DNA of 46,694 nucleotides, from contig JAKSQO010000022.1 in NCBI GenBank assembly GCA_024404095.1, positions 1-46,694 on the forward strand. Reading direction: 5' to 3'. The notes under the pieces are model-generated. The model was given only the letters and a program-made list of their open reading frames with translations. It had not been told where the DNA came from and did no database searches. The translations under genes were made by a program, and so were the position numbers. Of the stretch, positions 42,214-46,694 are shown in pieces (position 1 is the stretch's first letter; every line of letters starts with the position of its first letter). Source of the stretch: Clostridia bacterium (GTDB lineage: Bacteria; Bacillota; Clostridia; Oscillospirales; Acutalibacteraceae).

Positions 42214-42765
42214 TTATAAATTATGTTCATCAATTTCTTTTTTTGCTAAATAAACAATCATTTTTCTTGTTCTAAATAATTTCTGCTTAACACTAGATTG
42301 GGAAATCAAATTTTTCTCAGCAATTTCTTTGATTTTCATTTTTTTTACATAATAATCGTCTATTAATATCTGCTCAAAATCTGTAAGCTGTGATAACACA
42401 TGAAATCTCAACTTTTCAATTTCGTCATCAGTCATATTTTTTATTTTAATATCATCATAATAAGCCAGTCTATCTATTTCTTCATTTTGAAAAACTATAT
42501 ATTCAGCTTCTTTTTTACGTTGTTCGTATATATCTTTTATTTTGTTATTGGCAACAGTTGATAACCATGCCTTTGGATGTTCAATAACAATCCCACTTTT
42601 CATTGATTTTACTAAGGCGTTAAATGTTTCTTGAACACAATCATCAATACAATGTGGAATACTTCTTAATTTGTATTCACATAATTTTCGTATATAAGGC
42701 TCATAATCCTGCCACATTTTATTAAACTGCATTTCAATATTCTGATCATTTATTATTTGTTTCAT
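42214..42765 (-). CDS. ECF-type sigma factor
   Basis: 183 residues with sigma-70 region 2 (about 14-80, HCIDDCVQETFNALVKSMKSG and HPKAWLSTVANNKIKDI) and region 4 (about 125-175, QLTDFEQILIDDYYVKKMKIKEIAEKNLISQSSVKQKLFRTRK). It directs RNA polymerase to its own regulon, presumably this operon. AAGGGATC precedes the ATG. Paired with the DUF4367 anti-sigma factor. Confidence 0.92.
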   Translation of the reverse strand: MKQIINDQNIEMQFNKMWQDYEPYIRKLCEYKLRSIPHCIDDCVQETFNALVKSMKSGIVIEHPKAWLSTVANNKIKDIYEQRKKEAEYIVFQNEEIDRLAYYDDIKIKNMTDDEIEKLRFHVLSQLTDFEQILIDDYYVKKMKIKEIAEKNLISQSSVKQKLFRTRKMIVYLAKKEIDEHNL

Positions 42766-42941
42766 TTACTTGATCCCTTCATAATGTGGTGCTAAAAAAA
42801 TGTTTTTATAAATACGCATGTCGACATTAGATTATTATCACATATTTATCAAATATAAAATACCATTCTCAATTTTTTGATGTTGTTCCCGTCAATATGT
42901 TCCAGTCAATAATAGTAATAGTAAAATTACAACAATAAACA

Positions 42942-42973
42942 TCAATCCAGCTTGCTAAAACAAGCTGGATTGA
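42942..42973 (-). terminator. Hairpin downstream of the RlmN-like gene
   Basis: TCAATCCAGCTTG (42942-42954) pairs perfectly with CAAGCTGGATTGA (42961-42973) over a six-base loop. It lies about 590 nt past the RlmN-like stop. The T tract on the minus strand is weak, so it may be a processing or stability hairpin. Confidence 0.5.
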
Positions 42974-43347
42974 ATTATATAAAATCAGTTATTCATATTT
43001 TCAGTTGCTGCATAACTGTAAATACCTTTCATAACTCTTGTCTATATTATCTAGCATTTTCGTTAATTGCTTCGCTCATTACTTCTGTCTTCTTAAAAAC
43101 TCTGACAAATTGATTGAACACATTGTTCATCTACCAATTAACACCAGCAAAAAAATAAAGTTTGTTCCTTATATATAATACAGCATTCTTTTCTCCATAT
43201 GGCACTCTGTTTTTATATAATACTATTATGGCTTTATTGTCTATCTACAGTCATAAATTAAAGATCGACGGCTAATAGTCCCTATATTATTCAACTATCA
43301 TATATTTGGTTTTAACTAACATTTATTACCTTCTGTTATTTTATTGC

Positions 43348-43550
43348 TATCGTATTGATTAGTCAAAATTTTTCAAAAGTTTGATAAAGCACTTTTTTAG
43401 AATAAATGCGTAAAAATTCAATCTAAATAAAATAATGAATTAATTATTGCTTGGCATATAATAATTCTTTTTATATAATAATTTTTCAAAAAATAAATTT
43501 TTTAAGCACTTTTTAAGAATAAACTCCTTTATCGTGTTTATTAGTCAAAC
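43348..43550. repeat. Two repeat motifs in mirrored order (A-B...B'-A')
   Basis: Motif A, TATCGTATTGATTAGTCAAA (43348-43367), recurs as A' TATCGTGTTTATTAGTCAAA (43530-43549). Motif B, AAGCACTTTTTTAGAATAAA (43387-43406), recurs as B' AAGCACTTTTTAAGAATAAA (43504-43523). All are on the same strand, but the order of A and B is reversed. The rest of 42766-43559 is AT-rich without a gene. Confidence 0.65.
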
Positions 43551-43559
43551 AATTACTAT

Positions 43560-44402
43560 TTAGAAATCTATATCCGACAGTAAATGTCCGCATGAAGCTT
43601 TTATATCAATACCTTTGCTGCGAAATGGTTTCCAACAAATATGCTCTTTGTCTAATATTTCGGTAAATTCCTTATATTTTGTGGATGGTTGCAACATAAC
43701 ATTCTCAACGGGACAGTATTCACTTATTTTTATATAAGCATTTATTGATTTGCAGAGATCAATAAGCTGTTTGGCATTATCAGTTGAATCGTTTATTTTT
43801 TCAAACAACATATAGTTAATACAAAAAGCTTCACCTGTTTGAACTGAAATAGAATTAAAAAAATTAATTGCATCATCAAGTGGCACTAACTTGTTTCTAA
43901 AATATTGTTCTCTTAATTGGTCGCTTGTAAAATGCATTGAATACTGAAAGTGAATAGGATATTTTGTTGACACTAAAATATCTTTGGGAATGTTTAAATG
44001 GGGTAGAATAGTTGAAACATTAATTCTGAATAAGTTTATATAAGCATGTTCAAAATATTTTATTGACGCAAATACTGCATCAACGTTATTTAACGGCTCA
44101 CCCGTACCCATATAAGTTATTTCAAATAGCTGATTATTGTCTATAGAAATTTCTCTTGTAATTAACGATACTTGCTCCGTTATTTCTTCAACCGTTAAGT
44201 TCCTTATAAACCGCTTACTTCCAGTTGCACAAAACATACAACTACAAGCACATCCAACTTGAGATGAAACGCAAATATTGATCTTTGCTGTTTCATCATG
44301 AAAAAATAGAGTGCAGGCTTCAATAATATATCCATCATTGGTAACAAGTTGATATTTTACAGTATCGTCAATAACGCTACTTACTTTATTAAGAATTCTC
44401 AT
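43560..44402 (-). CDS. Short RlmN/Cfr-like radical SAM protein
   Basis: 280 residues from MRILNKV. The radical SAM cluster is C51-xxx-C55-xx-C58 in GCACSCMFC. The two cysteines used by RlmN/Cfr for methyl transfer are present: C44 seven residues before the cluster (ICVSSQVGC) and C271 (KASCGHL). GTGEPL and QYSMHF also fit. The N-terminal ~90-residue accessory domain of RlmN is missing, so the protein starts at the KYQLVTNDG segment. It may methylate adenine C2/C8 in RNA, or another substrate. It is 7 nt after the dGTPase-like gene, so the two are likely cotranscribed. Confidence 0.85.
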   Translation of the reverse strand: MRILNKVSSVIDDTVKYQLVTNDGYIIEACTLFFHDETAKINICVSSQVGCACSCMFCATGSKRFIRNLTVEEITEQVSLITREISIDNNQLFEITYMGTGEPLNNVDAVFASIKYFEHAYINLFRINVSTILPHLNIPKDILVSTKYPIHFQYSMHFTSDQLREQYFRNKLVPLDDAINFFNSISVQTGEAFCINYMLFEKINDSTDNAKQLIDLCKSINAYIKISEYCPVENVMLQPSTKYKEFTEILDKEHICWKPFRSKGIDIKASCGHLLSDIDF

Positions 44403-44409
44403 AAACAAT

Positions 44410-45690
44410 TCAATCCAAATCTAAATCAAAATTATAGTTTCGTTCATGATATGATTCAATAATCAAATCAATTTCTTGCCATGAAAGGTTTGAAATAAAA
44501 AATGCTTTTTTCCAATTATTATCATACTTGGAAAACTGTGTATAATTAGATCTTTCTTTAATGAAATTTCTGTAACACTTAATTTTACTATCATCAAGAA
44601 TATCCCATAACTGCATCATTTTTGTTATTTGTATTTCATTCGAAGTTTTTATTAAATTATTATTGTAATACGATTCTATATGTTCCCACAAATAATCAAT
44701 AACAAACGATAAACCTTCATCACATTGTAATCTTGGAATATCAATATCTAATACATCTGATTTATAAAATTCTAATTTATTCTCATCTTTTAATAAATTT
44801 AAATTATATTCAACAAAACGATTAACAAAAGCAGCAATTCGTTTACCTCTCGTTTCACTAAAAGCTGAGTTTAATGGAGAATCTTTCGTGAATGTATTAA
44901 TATCTTCCCATGTTTTTGTTATTTTTTCACCTTTCTTTGATTCAAATACCAATTTTTTTTGTGCGTTTCCAATGAAATTTCTTTTTTGCATTATACCTGC
45001 AGACAATAAATCTTCAATATCTTGAGATATATATGCTATATTATCGGCAAATTTCACAACCTGCCCTTCTAACGTGCCTGGTTCACCTTTATCTCCATGA
45101 TTAAATACTCCATCAAGAATTTCTGGTGAAATATGATGTATAAAATATCTATCTCCTTTTTCATCTGTACAACGACTAACCTTTAAAGAAAAGTACCTAT
45201 TGTCTGATTCTTCGACAATCGAATCTTTATTTTCATCTAATACTGCTTGTATCTTTGATGCCTTATAATCATTGTCGTCAATAATCTCTTTTCTTGCAAT
45301 CCAGGTTAACATTTCTTTACCAACTAATTCATGTGAAAAGTCACTATCAACCTTATTTTGCAAAAATTTATTTCCTATACAGCCATATGGTGATGTGCCT
45401 ATATCATGTCCCAAACTTATTGCTTCTGTAAGCTCTTTATTAAGACTTAACCGCTCACTTATTTCCATTGCAATTCTTGAAACTTCAATTGTATGTATTA
45501 AACGGCTTCTACTTCTAGGGTCTTTTTCAGAAAGCAATTGTGATTTCCTTTGTAATTTTCTAAATCCAATAGAATGAGTTATTTGATCAATATCTCTTTG
45601 ATACCACCGACGAGTATCTACTCCAGATAAAGTGTAAATCGCTTTTCCTCTTTCATTGCAACTCCATTTTGAATATCCTTGTTTTTTCAT
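44410..45690 (-). CDS. HD-domain dGTPase-like protein with altered catalytic residues
   Basis: 426 residues with the dGTPase layout: RKLQRKSQLLSE, then the metal His66 in IHTIEVSR, His95-Asp96 in GHDIGTSPYGCIGN, and a late Asp in VKFADNIAYISQDIEDL. These keep the HD metal site. The canonical HDxGxxPxGHxGE stretch, however, reads HDIGTSPYGCIGN: the His and Glu at the positions of E. coli Dgt H126 and E129 are Cys104 and Asn107. So ordinary dNTP hydrolysis is doubtful. GGAGAGG precedes the ATG. The gene heads a two-gene unit with the RlmN-like protein. Confidence 0.8.
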   Translation of the reverse strand: MKKQGYSKWSCNERGKAIYTLSGVDTRRWYQRDIDQITHSIGFRKLQRKSQLLSEKDPRSRSRLIHTIEVSRIAMEISERLSLNKELTEAISLGHDIGTSPYGCIGNKFLQNKVDSDFSHELVGKEMLTWIARKEIIDDNDYKASKIQAVLDENKDSIVEESDNRYFSLKVSRCTDEKGDRYFIHHISPEILDGVFNHGDKGEPGTLEGQVVKFADNIAYISQDIEDLLSAGIMQKRNFIGNAQKKLVFESKKGEKITKTWEDINTFTKDSPLNSAFSETRGKRIAAFVNRFVEYNLNLLKDENKLEFYKSDVLDIDIPRLQCDEGLSFVIDYLWEHIESYYNNNLIKTSNEIQITKMMQLWDILDDSKIKCYRNFIKERSNYTQFSKYDNNWKKAFFISNLSWQEIDLIIESYHERNYNFDLDLD

Positions 45691-46564
45691 AACTACCTCT
45701 CCATAAAATTATATTTTATACTTTTAAAAAAATACACACTTTTTATCTATAGATTGAATGCTCTAATCAAAGACAATACATAAATAATCCTACTTTTAAT
45801 CCGATATATTCAATAAAAAATTTGATTATATAGAACTGATAGATTGATTTTTTCAAAAAACTTATTATTTCCCAAAAACACCTTAATTATATAAATAATT
45901 TTTTTATAAAAATGTAACAATTGTTTTCATTATTTTTAATATTATATTATATCAGTAATAACACGTATCATAATATTAAAAAAGCATTTCATCTTTGAAC
46001 CTTTTATAACTTTTTGATTGTCTCAACATAAATTAAAGTTTCATTATTACTATAGTTTGACAATAAATACACGGTTTTAACTTTGTCAACCTAAACTACT
46101 TTTTGAATAAATACTCTCAATTATAAGGTGTAAAAACATTTTGTCCTCATTAACCAAATAGAACTGAATTTTCAAAAAATCAAATTATATAATGCCCTAA
46201 ACGAATTTATGCGATTACATAATATCAATATATGTAATTGGCAACCATTCAAAAATATTCACTCACGATGTACTAACAGCTTACCATAGCAAATGTAATG
46301 AAAATTTATCCTTTTGGGGAACATTATTGCTTTATTGGCAAAAATAAAAGTTATAATTCTTGAAATGCCATATATAATACACCGACATACTTTTCATTAT
46401 CTCTTAGTTAAACAATGATAACAAAAAAATCAAAAATCTCTGTTTATTTAATTGAACATTTAAATTGTTTCAGAATGATATGATATTTAATTTCACAACA
46501 GGTGTTGAAGAATCACCCGCCAATTTGTGTTATTAAAGTGACTTGTTTTATCAATTTATTCAAA
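45691..46564. other. AT-rich intergenic region, no gene seen
   Basis: More than 800 nt of very AT-rich DNA upstream of the dGTPase-like gene, with stops in all frames. I see no tRNA, terminator or long inverted repeat. Loosely similar words (ATAGAACTGA near 45830 and 46158) may be chance. The promoter of the dGTPase-like gene should lie within the first 200 nt, but no convincing pair of boxes stands out. Confidence 0.6.
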
Positions 46565-46594
46565 TTGAAAAAGTCAAAGATAATAATGTATAAT
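46565..46594 (+). promoter_or_regulatory. Promoter facing the right edge
   Basis: TTGAAA (46565-46570), 18-nt spacer, perfect TATAAT (46589-46594). The transcript would begin near 46601 and run into the GC-rich segment at the edge. Confidence 0.6.
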
Positions 46595-46642
46595 ACAATA
46601 CTATATATTTAAGATTATTTTTATGAATTTTTGAAAATTTGA

Positions 46643-46694
46643 GTATTCCGCGCGAGACTGGACAGGGAGACCGGGCAAGTTGAACAGTTGAACC
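46643..46694 (+). ncRNA. GC-rich segment at the edge, possible 5' end of a group II intron or other structured RNA
   Basis: After ~1 kb of AT-rich DNA the last ~45 bases turn GC-rich and purine-patterned (CCGCGCGAGACTGG, GGGAGACCGGG, AAGTTGAACAGTTGAACC). ACTGG...CCGG-type pairing and the GAACxGTTGAAC word recall domain I of bacterial group II introns, but the expected GUGYG start is not clear. The rest lies outside the window. Confidence 0.3.

Noticed and set aside
1..46694. CRISPR array or complete insertion sequence
   Set aside because: No regularly spaced direct repeats and no DDE, DEDD or HUH transposase frame were seen.

Overview
The window looks like part of a gut or rumen Firmicutes chromosome (Clostridia, Oscillospiraceae/Ruminococcus-like). 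The basis is a type I dockerin, GH10 xylanase, GH127 arabinofuranosidase, class B sortases, PrsA-type foldase, a Phe T-box leader, purine-rich Shine-Dalgarno sites and moderately AT-rich DNA. No rRNA, CRISPR array or complete insertion sequence was seen.

Layout. 1-325: the 3' end of tRNA-Gly(GCC), tRNA-Cys(GCA) and a palindromic repeat cluster. 326-5219: a four-helix-bundle protein, a methyltransferase, a small unknown protein, a secreted GH10 xylanase, and MgtE behind a strong promoter and a ~190-nt structured leader. 5184-13652: a tight eight-gene minus-strand operon with its own promoter and terminator: cysteine desulfurase, ThiI, CinA, sortase B, an acidic disordered protein, a second sortase B, a tail-anchored protein and a dockerin protein. 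It joins tRNA thiolation to cell-surface assembly. 13790-18668: a small membrane protein, a propeller fragment, PrsA-like foldase and a secreted alpha/beta hydrolase. 18738-22771: a PHP / small protein / GH127 / alkaline-phosphatase-superfamily operon. 22923-25096: a zinc-ribbon protein, a lipoprotein and a DUF5104-like protein. 25102-28896: pheS-pheT under a T-box with a UUC specifier. 28927-31376: small unknown proteins and a secreted protein whose start is broken by two compensating frameshifts.

From about 31.6 kb the DNA becomes accessory and more AT-rich. It holds a class II Fic protein with repeats around its promoter and then a mobile-element module (33594-37500). That module runs: leader peptide, sigma-like HTH protein, tandem PemK/MazF protein with a cysteine-rich tail, 57-residue protein, large serine recombinase. 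Its leader contains nested Shine-Dalgarno-sequestering hairpins. Further right are a DeoR-type HTH protein, an ECF sigma / anti-sigma operon with three exported products (including a C39-like peptidase), and a two-gene unit of an HD dGTPase-like protein lacking two catalytic residues and a short RlmN/Cfr-like radical SAM protein. The last kilobase is very AT-rich, with a promoter and an abrupt GC-rich segment at the right edge that may be the start of a structured RNA such as a group II intron.

Most worth testing: the attenuator-like leader with the tandem PemK/recombinase operon, the dGTPase-like/RlmN-like pair, and the mgtE leader. All family assignments come from reading motifs by eye; no database search was run.
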